The notes under the pieces: model-generated | Seen by the model: only the letters and a program-made list of their open reading frames with translations | Told to the model about the DNA's origin: nothing | Databases searched by the model: none | Shown: positions 39,442 to 46,821 of the stretch, in pieces | Layout of the letters: every line of letters starts with the position of its first letter | Position numbering within the stretch: the stretch's first letter is position 1 | Position numbers and translations under genes: made by a program | NCBI GenBank assembly: GCA_951812805.1 | Contig: CATOSZ010000005.1 | Span: 496,001-560,000, forward strand | Source: an uncultured Alphaproteobacteria bacterium | GTDB lineage: Bacteria; Pseudomonadota; Alphaproteobacteria; GCA-2731375 | DNA: 64,000 nt | Reading direction: 5' to 3'

Positions 39442-40041
39442 CTGGTATGCCGGCTGCAAACTCGCGCTCGCCCACAATGGCGATCTCCATCGCTTCGACG
39501 AGATGCGCGACGATCTCCGCCTGCACATCCGCCCCGAGATCGCCCAGCATATCTCCGGTTCGACCGACAGCGAGTGGATCTATGCCGTCCTGCTCTCTCA
39601 GCTCGCCGATCCGGGTGCCTTTCAAAGCAGCGACCAGATCCGCAGGGCCGTCGACAAGACCCTGGCGATCATCGCCCGGGTGCGCGACGCACGCGGCATC
39701 GATACCGCATCGTCCGCCAACCTGTTCATCTCGGACGGCCGGCAAATCTTCGCGGTGCGCTTCTGCTGCGACTTCGGCTGCTATCCCACGCACGACCCGA
39801 CCCGGATCCACGAGGCGAACCTCAACTATCTCAGCCTCTGGTACACCTCGGGCCAGGAGTACGGCTTCTATGACGACGAATGGCAGATGGTCGGCGGTGC
39901 CGCCGCCGCGGACTCGGTCATGGTCGCCTCAGAACCGCTGACCAGCGACGTCGCCAAATGGCTGGAAGTGCCGGAGTACGGCATCCTGCACACCGAGCGG
40001 GCGAACGGCCACGCCGTGACCGAGATCCACTACGTCGATTT

Positions 40042-41040
40042 TTAGAGTGTCTTGCTCCGGGGCGTGCGCAGGACATGGCGCTGGCTCACCAGCATGGCCA
40101 GCAGATTGTCTGCCGTCTTCAGCTGCGAAAGCTGATCCTCGCTCACCAGGTTCTGGAACTTGAGGCAGCCGGGCGTCGTACCGTGAAACAGCGCCTCGAA
40201 GTTCTCCCTGTCGAGGGCGAGCAGGAGAGAGGGCGAGCGGCAGCGCGCATCGCTGCCGTATGCTCGCCCGGAGATCAGGGCGTTGCCGCCGACCAGGCGG
40301 CCCGGCCCCAGCACCGCCAGCTGGTAGCGCCGGTCGCGCATGAGGGCGCGCTCGACCGCACCGCGCAAGACCAGACAGCACGCATCGGCCGCGTCGCCCT
40401 CGCGCCAGAGAAAGTCGCCCCTCGCCGGCTCCAGAATGCGCCCGCGTTCGAGCAGGGCGTCGATCTCGGCCGCCTTGAAACCCTCGAAACAGGGCATGAC
40501 CGAAAGCAGGGGGAGAAAGTTCCGGGGCAGCGACGCCGCCGCCGGTTCGCCATCGCCGGCGTCCGCGCGCCGGGGCCGGTAGGTGCCGCAGTCCCATTCC
40601 TCGACGATCCGCCCCTGCAGATCGTCCAGCCGTTTCGTCATCGTGGTGCTGATGGCGCGCAGGATCTTGAAGGCGGCGGCGCTCAACTGGTCGACGGCGG
40701 CGTGGAAGAAGTGGAACGAAACGGTGAGCAGACGGGAGGGTCGACGCGCCCGCACCGTCGCGGTCCGCGTGCCGCTGTCGACAAGGGCCATCTCGCCGAT
40801 GAGGGCGCCGGGCGCAATCACGCCGAGCAGCGTCTCTCCGCCGCCCGGCAGGGCCTTCACGGCCTCCAGCTCGCCCTCGATCAGGAAACAGGCGGCCCTC
40901 GCCGCCTGGCCCTCGCGATAGAGCAGTTCCCCGGTATCGATCTCAGCCTCGGCGAAACAACCGGCGATCTCCAGCAGCTCCGCCTCCGCCAGATCGCCAA
41001 ACATGGGAAGCGCGCACAGCACACGAACCTCGACGGTCAT
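40042..41040 (-). CDS. Protein with two cyclic-nucleotide-binding domains
   Basis: A 332-aa soluble protein made of two CNBD/Crp-like beta-roll domains. Domain 1 (about residues 8-125) has FLIEGELEAVKALPGGGETLLGVIAPGALIGEMALVDSGTRTATVRA, which fits the phosphate-binding cassette (G-E-M-A-L then R-T-A-T). Domain 2 (about 175-295) has WREGDAADACCLVLRGAVERAL and a degenerate cassette (LVGGNALISGRAYGSDARC). I see no HTH, kinase or channel part, so output is by protein contact or unknown. It starts 4 bp after the desulfurase gene stop, so the two are co-transcribed. Its stop overlaps that of the convergent amidotransferase. Confidence 0.82.
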   Translation of the reverse strand: MTVEVRVLCALPMFGDLAEAELLEIAGCFAEAEIDTGELLYREGQAARAACFLIEGELEAVKALPGGGETLLGVIAPGALIGEMALVDSGTRTATVRARRPSRLLTVSFHFFHAAVDQLSAAAFKILRAISTTMTKRLDDLQGRIVEEWDCGTYRPRRADAGDGEPAAASLPRNFLPLLSVMPCFEGFKAAEIDALLERGRILEPARGDFLWREGDAADACCLVLRGAVERALMRDRRYQLAVLGPGRLVGGNALISGRAYGSDARCRSPSLLLALDRENFEALFHGTTPGCLKFQNLVSEDQLSQLKTADNLLAMLVSQRHVLRTPRSKTL

Positions 41041-41044
41041 GGGG

Positions 41045-42502
41045 TCACGCACTCTTGCGCGTTTCGGCCTCCCTCTCCTCGTCGATTCTGCGCAACTGCG
41101 ACAGGATCTCCGGCAGATGTTCGAAGAGGTAGTCGATGTCCTCCTTCGTCGTCTCGTGGCCGAAGCTGAAACGGATCGTGCCGTATTCGTTGGCATCGAG
41201 GCCGATCGCCTGCAACACATGGCTGACTTTGTCGTCACCGGCGCTGCACGCCGAGCCGGCCGAGACGTAGACGCCGATCTGGTCGAAGCTCAACAGCAGC
41301 GAGCCGCTGTCGACACCGGGAAAGCCGACCGAGAGGTTGTGCGGCAGGCGCGCGTCCATGCAGCCGTTGACGATAGCGCCCGGTACCGTTTCCTCCAGGC
41401 GGGAGAGGAAGCGGTGGCGCAGGAAGTCGAACTTGGCGTTCTGTTCCGCCATTTCCACGCGGGCGAGCTTGGCGGCGAGGCCGAGGGCTAGAATACCGGC
41501 AACGTTCTCGGTGCCCGAACGCAGTCCCTTTTCCTGCCCGCCGCCGTCGATCTGCGGCTGCAGCTTGACCTCGGGATTGAGATAGAGCGCGCCGACGCCC
41601 TTCGGCGCATAGATCTTGTGGCCGGAGATGGTCAGCATGTCGATGTTCATCTCGCCCGGATACAGCCGGATCTTGCCGAAGGCCTGAATGGCGTCCACGT
41701 GGAAGGGAACGCCGCGGTCGCGGCAGACGGCACCGATCTCGGCGACCGGATAGACCGTGCCGATCTCGTTGTTGGCGGCCATGATCGAGACCAGGATCGT
41801 ATCATCGCGGATCGCCGCGGCGACGTCCGCGGCCTGCAAGGTCCCGTCGGCGGCGACGGGCAGGAAGCTCACGCTATAGCCGCGCCCTTCCAGAATACGA
41901 AGCGTGTCGAGGACCGAGGGATGCTCGACATTGGTCGTGATGATGTGGCCGCCTGGATGCTGCTCGGCGATCCCCTTGATCGCCAGGTTGTTGGCTTCCG
42001 TACCGGAACCGGTGAAGAACAGATCTTTCGGCTCGACCTTCAGGCACTTGGCGATGCGCCGGCGGGCCCGGTGCAGCACGTCGTAGGCCAGCCCGCCGAT
42101 ACCGTAGGAACTGCTGGGATTGCCGAAGGAGCGCGTGTCCTGGAAGAACGCAATCAGCGCGTCGGCGACTTCGCGACGGATCGGCGTCGTGGCGTTGTTG
42201 TCGAGATAGACCTCGCGCGGATTGTCGATCTCGATCGTCGCCATCGGCTTGCATCCCTTGTCCGTCGTCTGGATGGGGATGCCGACCCAGGTGTAGACCG
42301 AGGTCAGACCGTTGGGAAAAATATCCTCGATGACCTCGCGCCCGACCCCGGTATTGCGGCCGATGTTGGTATAGAGCGGCCCGACCCGGCGCTCCCGGTA
42401 GTAGCCCCAGGCGTATTCCAGGACGCTCAGATGCTCGGGCGAGAGCTGGGTGCCCGTCGCCTTCGCCATCTGGTGACAACGCATTTTCGCAAGCGCATGC
42501 AT
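41045..42502 (-). CDS. DsrC/TusE-like domain fused to NifS/IscS-type cysteine desulfurase
   Basis: A 485-aa fusion. Residues about 19-86 resemble the sulfur-relay protein DsrC/TusE: LSPEHLSVLEYAWGYY, the GP turn, IFPNG, and the C-terminal motif GIPIQTTDKGC, whose Cys84 corresponds to the single persulfide-carrying cysteine of TusE. Residues about 95-475 are a class V PLP desulfurase: EVYLDNNATTP, NVEHPS (His193), SGHKIYAPKGVG (PLP Lys296) and AGSACSAGDDKVSHVL (catalytic Cys419). Cys84 sits immediately before the catalytic domain, so persulfide could pass in cis. The start is firm: GAGGAG lies eight bases before ATG 42502. It lies between a DUF169 gene and the CNBD gene. The domain assignment comes from motif reading; the relay role is inference. 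Confidence 0.85.
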   Translation of the reverse strand: MHALAKMRCHQMAKATGTQLSPEHLSVLEYAWGYYRERRVGPLYTNIGRNTGVGREVIEDIFPNGLTSVYTWVGIPIQTTDKGCKPMATIEIDNPREVYLDNNATTPIRREVADALIAFFQDTRSFGNPSSSYGIGGLAYDVLHRARRRIAKCLKVEPKDLFFTGSGTEANNLAIKGIAEQHPGGHIITTNVEHPSVLDTLRILEGRGYSVSFLPVAADGTLQAADVAAAIRDDTILVSIMAANNEIGTVYPVAEIGAVCRDRGVPFHVDAIQAFGKIRLYPGEMNIDMLTISGHKIYAPKGVGALYLNPEVKLQPQIDGGGQEKGLRSGTENVAGILALGLAAKLARVEMAEQNAKFDFLRHRFLSRLEETVPGAIVNGCMDARLPHNLSVGFPGVDSGSLLLSFDQIGVYVSAGSACSAGDDKVSHVLQAIGLDANEYGTIRFSFGHETTKEDIDYLFEHLPEILSQLRRIDEEREAETRKSA

Positions 42503-42537
42503 GGCACTCTCCTCGGCATGGTCTTCGTCGATTCCGA

Positions 42538-42564
42538 CCCGGCCGACATCTCGTGCCGGCCGGG
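42538..42564 (-). other. Hairpin between the DUF169 and desulfurase genes
   Basis: Arms CCCGGCCG and CGGCCGGG pair perfectly over 8 bp with an 11-base loop, in the 88-bp gap between the two genes. No U-tract follows, so it more likely stabilises mRNA or attenuates than fully terminates. Confidence 0.4.
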
Positions 42565-42590
42565 CCTATCGTCGGTGATAATAGACGGCT

Positions 42591-43472
42591 CTAGGCCTGC
42601 GCGCTCGCCCCGGCACCGGGATACATCGGGAAGGGAAAACCACCCTTGGAATCCTCCATGCCCTGAATAACGTCCCGCCAAACCGTGTAGGGCATACCGA
42701 TCCCCATGCGGTCGGCCTCGAACTCAGCGATCAGTCGCGCACCGAGACAGAAGGTCGAGACATTCATCTGCTGCGTCAGATACGGCCGGACGATGAGGTC
42801 GGAGTTGACCACGCGCAAGCCTCCCATGGAGGCGTTGACCCGGTTGCCGGTGTGGAACTGATAGGCCTGGATAATGCGCGTCAGCTCGACCGGCCGCACC
42901 GACATCACCACGACGTCCGGCTCGACGTCCGCATCCTCGAAGTCAAGGGCATAAAGAAACACTGCCTGGGTGGTCGCCGGCTGGATAGCCGTCATGTCGT
43001 CCATCGCCCGCCGCGCCGTTTCCGGGCTGTCGTAGCGGCCTGTGTCATCGCCGCCGAACAGCGCGAAATCGGGCCGGCCAGCCGCCGTGCAGGCATAGAC
43101 GGTGCCGTCCGAGAAATCCTTCGGCGTCGGCGGTACGAAGTGTTCCTTGTCGCTGGTCTGCGACTTCATGATATCGGTATAAACGAGGGATTCACCCATC
43201 GGCTTATCTTGATTGCGGTCCACCAGGCCGAAGGTGATCGCTGCGGCAACGCAGCCGATTGACTTGGGCGTCAGCAGCACGGAATCACCGAAACTCGCCT
43301 GCCGCATGCTCTGACAACTCGTAAGCGTCAGGCCGACCGGCTCATAGTCCAGCACGCCCTGCGGAATGTCGTCGCCTTCCTGATAGAACTTGACGCAGGC
43401 GGTCGGCACCTCCAACCCCTCAACGCCCAGCGCCGCAATCATACGATCGTAGTCGTCAGTCACCTGTGTCAT
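42591..43472 (-). CDS. DUF169 family protein
   Basis: A 293-aa soluble protein of the DUF169 (COG2043) family. The characteristic features are a CVKFYQEGDDIPQG segment near the N-terminus, then LTSCQSMRQASFGDSVLLTPKSIGCVAAAITFGL at about residues 50-83 with two conserved cysteines, and a second conserved stretch RPVELTRIIQAYQFHTGNRVNASMGG. Function is unknown. The cysteines suggest metal, Fe-S or sulfur chemistry, but this is inference. ATG 43472 has GGAGG eight bases upstream; a TTG farther up is not needed. It is the first gene of a three-gene run with the desulfurase fusion and the CNBD protein. Base composition is less GC-rich than its neighbours. Confidence 0.8.
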   Translation of the reverse strand: MTQVTDDYDRMIAALGVEGLEVPTACVKFYQEGDDIPQGVLDYEPVGLTLTSCQSMRQASFGDSVLLTPKSIGCVAAAITFGLVDRNQDKPMGESLVYTDIMKSQTSDKEHFVPPTPKDFSDGTVYACTAAGRPDFALFGGDDTGRYDSPETARRAMDDMTAIQPATTQAVFLYALDFEDADVEPDVVVMSVRPVELTRIIQAYQFHTGNRVNASMGGLRVVNSDLIVRPYLTQQMNVSTFCLGARLIAEFEADRMGIGMPYTVWRDVIQGMEDSKGGFPFPMYPGAGASAQA

Positions 43473-43522
43473 AAGCCACCCCTCCAAAAAATTACCACGT
43501 CGCGGGAAGCATAACGGCGCAA

Positions 43523-43563
43523 ATAATACATAGTCTTCACAATTTAGAGATCAGCGATAGTCT
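43523..43563 (-). promoter_or_regulatory. Putative promoter region of the DUF169-desulfurase-CNBD operon
   Basis: The 112-bp gap upstream of DUF169 is the most AT-rich stretch of this region. On the - strand it contains TATTAT (43528-43523), 50 bases before the start codon, as a possible -10, with no clear -35. Upstream are two direct copies of AGACTAT (43536-43530 and 43563-43557), 27 bases apart, which could be activator sites. Confidence 0.35.
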
Positions 43564-43584
43564 GCCAATAGCAGTTGCCGAGAC

Positions 43585-44640
43585 CTAGTCGTCCTCGCGC
43601 GGAAAGACGAAGGTCTGTTCCGGGTCCAGGGCCAGGCCGACGGTATCGCCGACCGCCGGCAAGGCACGGCGCGGGACGCGGCAGCGCAGTTGGCACTGCT
43701 GCCCCTCGACGGCGAGCTCGACGATGCCGTAGGGGCCGAGGGAGCGGGCCTGCACGACCCGGGCCGGATGGCCGTTCGCACCGTTTTCGCCGAGGCGCAC
43801 CGCCTCGGGCCGGGCCAGCACTTCGACCGGCGTGCCGCAGGCGATCTCCTGGGTTTCGAGGCACCCGGCGGGCGTGAAGATCTGTCCGCCCGGCTCGACA
43901 TCCGCGTGCAGGACGTTCAGTTCGCTGAAGAATTCGGCGATGAAACGATCGGCCGGCCGGCGATAGAGATCGTCGGGCGTGCCTTCCTGGATGATCCGCC
44001 CGCCCCGCATGACGGCGATGCGATCGGCCATGCGCATCGCCTCATCGGGATCGTGGGTCACCATCAAGGTCGCGGCGCCCTCGTCGCCGAGCAGGCTCAG
44101 CATGTCCTCGCGCACCGCGTCGCGCAGCCGCACGTCGAGGCCGGAGAACGGTTCGTCCATCAACATCACCGCCGGCTTCGGCGCCAGGGCCCGGGCCAGC
44201 GCCACGCGCTGCTGCTCGCCGCCCGACAGCGTATGCGGATAGGTCTCCGCCCGATCCTCGAGACGCAGGCGCCGCAACAGGTCGAGGGCGAGCGCGCGGC
44301 GCGCCGCCTTGTCCCGGCCCTCGATGCCGAAGCACACGTTCTCCAGGACGTTCAAATGCGGGAAGAGGGCGAAATCCTGGAACACCATGCCGATGCCGCG
44401 GCCCTCCGGCGGCAGCTCGCGGCCGGGCCGCGCCACCTCGGCGCCGCCGACGATCACTCGGCCGATCTGCAACGGCTCCAACCCCGCGGCGATGCGAAGC
44501 GTCGTCGTCTTGCCGCACCCAGACGGGCCGAGCAGGCAGACCAGCTCGCCGGGTGCGACCTCGAGGGTGAGGTCGGTGACGACGGACACGCCCTCATAGG
44601 CGTGACAAATCCCCTCCAGTCGGATGCCGCCCTCGGTCAT
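43585..44640 (-). CDS. ABC transporter ATP-binding protein, FbpC/PotA-like
   Basis: A 351-aa cytoplasmic ATPase of the iron(III)/polyamine-type importer class. Walker A GPSGCGKTT is at residues 38-46, the Q-loop in MVFQDFALFPHL, signature LSGGEQQR, Walker B VMLMDEP and the switch region VTHDPDEA follow in order. The C-terminal 100 residues are a TOBE domain with GCLETQEIACGTPVEVLARPEAVRLG. No permease or binding-protein gene is nearby, so the transporter and substrate are unknown; ferric iron is the best guess from similarity. Its start overlaps scpB by four bases. Confidence 0.85.
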   Translation of the reverse strand: MTEGGIRLEGICHAYEGVSVVTDLTLEVAPGELVCLLGPSGCGKTTTLRIAAGLEPLQIGRVIVGGAEVARPGRELPPEGRGIGMVFQDFALFPHLNVLENVCFGIEGRDKAARRALALDLLRRLRLEDRAETYPHTLSGGEQQRVALARALAPKPAVMLMDEPFSGLDVRLRDAVREDMLSLLGDEGAATLMVTHDPDEAMRMADRIAVMRGGRIIQEGTPDDLYRRPADRFIAEFFSELNVLHADVEPGGQIFTPAGCLETQEIACGTPVEVLARPEAVRLGENGANGHPARVVQARSLGPYGIVELAVEGQQCQLRCRVPRRALPAVGDTVGLALDPEQTFVFPREDD

Positions 44641-45329
44641 GGCGTTTCGGCCTCCGGCTCGCGCACCGCCGTCTCGTCGTCCCCGTCTTCGATTCCGTCT
44701 TCGATTTCGTCTTCGATCTCGGTTTCTTCGTCGTCCCCGTCTTCATCCTCGAGCGGATCCTCGCCCGCGTCGGCACCGGCGACGGGGAACGGCGGCGGCG
44801 TCGCGTCGAGCAGGCCGGCGGCCTTCAATTCCGCCAGCCCCGGCAGCGCCTTCAGATCCTCCAGATCGAAATGCACGAGAAAATCGTCGGTCGTCCCGTA
44901 GGTCACCGGGCGCCCCGGCACGCGCTTGCGCCCGCGCGGCCGCACCCAGCCGATCTCCATCAAGATGTCCAGCGTCCCCTTCGACAGGCCGACGCCGCGC
45001 ACCTCCTCGATCTCCGCCCGGGTGATCGGCTGGTGGTAGGCGATGATCGCCAGGGTCTCCAACGCCGCCTTCGACAGCTTGCGGGGCTCGCGCCGGTGCA
45101 TCTCCAACAGATAGCGCAGGTCCGCCGCCGTGCGGAACGCCCATTTGCCGGCGACCTGAATCAGGTTGATGCCGCGGCCGTCATACTCGTCGCGGAGCGC
45201 GGAGAGGACCGCCGTCACGTCCGTCTCCTCCGGCAGCCGGCCGGCGAGCGAGGCCTCGTCCAACGGCTCTTCCGCCGCGAACAGCAGGGCCTCGACCATC
45301 CGTATTTCCGTCGGCGCCAGCGCACTCAC
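44637..45329 (-). CDS. scpB: Segregation and condensation protein B
   Basis: ScpB (230 aa) is the winged-helix kite subunit that joins ScpA and SMC in chromosome condensation. The conserved start MVEALLFAAEEPLDEASLA, the central LSKAALETLAIIAYHQPITRAEIEEVRGVG and TLDILMEIGWVRPRGRKRVPGRPVTYGTTDDFL are intact. The C-terminal 50 residues are almost all Glu/Asp, a low-complexity acidic tail. ATGA overlaps link it to scpA before and the ABC ATPase after. In many alphaproteobacteria tatA follows scpB; here it does not. Confidence 0.94.
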   Translation of the reverse strand: MSALAPTEIRMVEALLFAAEEPLDEASLAGRLPEETDVTAVLSALRDEYDGRGINLIQVAGKWAFRTAADLRYLLEMHRREPRKLSKAALETLAIIAYHQPITRAEIEEVRGVGLSKGTLDILMEIGWVRPRGRKRVPGRPVTYGTTDDFLVHFDLEDLKALPGLAELKAAGLLDATPPPFPVAGADAGEDPLEDEDGDDEETEIEDEIEDGIEDGDDETAVREPEAETP

Positions 45330-46123
45330 ACCTCGCCCTCCCCCGTCGCCTTGACGAAGATCGGCCCGAAGGTCTGGCCCTGGCGCAGTGACACGCGGCC
45401 GTCGCGGGCGAGTTCGAGCGTCGCGGCAAAGGTGGAGGCGAGCGCACTCCGCCGATCGAAGCCGCTACGGACATCGTCGGGCAGGAAGGCTTCCAGGCTC
45501 GCCCAGTCCGGCATGTCGCCCAACAGGGCGCGCAGCCGTTGCAGCGCCTGGTCCATGGAATAGGCACGCGGCGGGCTCATGTGCAGGGCGGTGACCTTGC
45601 CGCGCACGGCTTGGCCGGCATAGGCCTGCATCAACTCAAAGAGCGAACAGTCCCACTCCGTCTCGCGGATCACCCGCACGCCTTCCGGCGCGCCCCGGAA
45701 ATGGACGTCGATGCCGGTGCGGTCGCGGGCGAGCAACAGGTCCATGACCTTGCGCATGGCCTCCAGCCGCTCCAACTGGAACTGCAGGCGATGGGCCATC
45801 TCCTCGCCCGACGGCTCCTCGTCGGACGAGGTGGCCGGCAGCAGGATGCGGGATTTCAGGTAGGCGAGCCAGGCCGCCATCACCAGATAGTCGGCCGCGA
45901 CCTCGAGGCGCAGGCGGCGGGCCGCCTGGATATAGGCGAGATACTGCTCGGCCAGCATGAGGATCGAGATGTTGGTGAGGTCGACCTTCTGCTGCCGTGC
46001 CAGGGTCAGCAACAGGTCGAGCGGGCCCTCGAAGCCCTCCAGGTCGACAACGAAGGCGCCCTTGGCCGCCGGCCCGTCGGCCGGATCCTCCTCGAAGCCT
46101 TCGATATGCGTCACGTTGCTCAT
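45326..46123 (-). CDS. scpA: Segregation and condensation protein A
   Basis: ScpA (265 aa from ATG 46123) is the kleisin that bridges the SMC heads. The N-terminal kleisin motif VDLEGFEGPLDLLLTLARQQKVDLTNISI and YLVMAAWLAYLKSRILLP are diagnostic. The C-terminal winged helix contains STFAATLELARDGRVSLRQGQTFGPIFV. A GTG at 46141, overlapping the stop of the upstream peptidase gene, would add six residues and is a real alternative. The stop overlaps scpB by four bases. Confidence 0.93.
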   Translation of the reverse strand: MSNVTHIEGFEEDPADGPAAKGAFVVDLEGFEGPLDLLLTLARQQKVDLTNISILMLAEQYLAYIQAARRLRLEVAADYLVMAAWLAYLKSRILLPATSSDEEPSGEEMAHRLQFQLERLEAMRKVMDLLLARDRTGIDVHFRGAPEGVRVIRETEWDCSLFELMQAYAGQAVRGKVTALHMSPPRAYSMDQALQRLRALLGDMPDWASLEAFLPDDVRSGFDRRSALASTFAATLELARDGRVSLRQGQTFGPIFVKATGEGEV

Positions 46124-46137
46124 GGCCCACCGATATA

Positions 46138-46821
46138 TCACGCCAGCCCGGTAACTGTGGCGACAATTCTATAGAGCCAAGCGACCACGGGCCAGACGAC
46201 TTCGGCGAGCGGATTCCAGTCATGGCCCAGCTGACGCCCGAGCAGGGGTACGATGAACAGCAGGCCGAGCAGGACCAGCATGCCGTGCCGCTCCAGGCGC
46301 GCGACCTTCACGTCCAGGGGATGGGGCAACAGGCCGACCAGCACGCGACCCCCGTCGAGCGGCGGGATCGGCAGCATGTTGAAAACCGCCAAGACCAGGT
46401 TCAGCAGCACCATGTTCTGCAGGTTGGCCACCACCCAGACGCCGGCCTCACCGCCGATCCAGGGCGCGACATGCAGCAGCAGGGCGGCGGCGAGGGCCAG
46501 CACCATATTGGCGAGCGGCCCGGCGGCGGCGACGATGATCATGTCGCGCTTGGGCTGGCGCAGGCGGCCGAAGACCACGGGAACGGGCTTGGCGTAGCCG
46601 AACAGCACCGGCGCCTTCAGCAACAGCAACAACCCCGGCAGCAAGATCGTGCCGAAGGGATCGATGTGCTTGACCGGATTGAGGCTGAGGCGACCGGCCC
46701 GCGCCGCCGTATCGTCGCCTCGCCAGTTGGCCGCATAGGCGTGCGCCGCCTCGTGCAGGGTGATCGCCAGCAGGATCGGCAGCAGCCAGATCGAGACGAG
46801 ATGGAGGGTTTCTTCCATCAT
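46138..46821 (-). CDS. M50-family (site-2 protease-like) membrane metallopeptidase
   Basis: A 227-aa polytopic protein of the compact S2P/FtsH-associated M50B type. The zinc motif HEAAH is near residue 20 in the first helix (LLAITLHEAAHAYAAN). The third ligand lies in NMLPIPPLDGGRVLVGLLP. About six hydrophobic segments and no PDZ domain, unlike RseP in this window. The substrate is unknown. ATG 46821 overlaps the nagZ stop by four bases. A position between nagZ and scpA is common in alphaproteobacteria. Confidence 0.9.
   Translation of the reverse strand: MMEETLHLVSIWLLPILLAITLHEAAHAYAANWRGDDTAARAGRLSLNPVKHIDPFGTILLPGLLLLLKAPVLFGYAKPVPVVFGRLRQPKRDMIIVAAAGPLANMVLALAAALLLHVAPWIGGEAGVWVVANLQNMVLLNLVLAVFNMLPIPPLDGGRVLVGLLPHPLDVKVARLERHGMLVLLGLLFIVPLLGRQLGHDWNPLAEVVWPVVAWLYRIVATVTGLA

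Larger units (their letters stand above)
37900..40045 (+). pseudogene. Class II glutamine amidotransferase, interrupted by an insertion sequence
   Basis: Two in-frame halves are separated by a 1209-bp IS. Removing it and one copy of the target duplication restores a continuous reading frame of about 308 residues. The N-terminus ([18 protein letters not shown]) exposes the catalytic Cys2 of the Ntn-hydrolase class II amidotransferases, of the YafJ/EgtC-like single-domain type. GHVRG and the segment LALAHNGDL, encoded after the break, are further conserved elements. The break falls at NEHN-VHPFWYAG. The gene is divergent from tatA, and its stop overlaps that of the convergent CNBD gene. The acceptor substrate is unknown. 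The intact allele presumably exists in close relatives. Confidence 0.88.

Noticed and set aside
37900-43472. Ergothioneine synthesis cluster (EgtC-like amidotransferase plus EgtE-like PLP enzyme)
   Set aside because: No EgtB, EgtD or EgtA homologue nearby, and the PLP enzyme has the NifS-type lysine and cysteine loop, which fits desulfurase rather than a C-S lyase.
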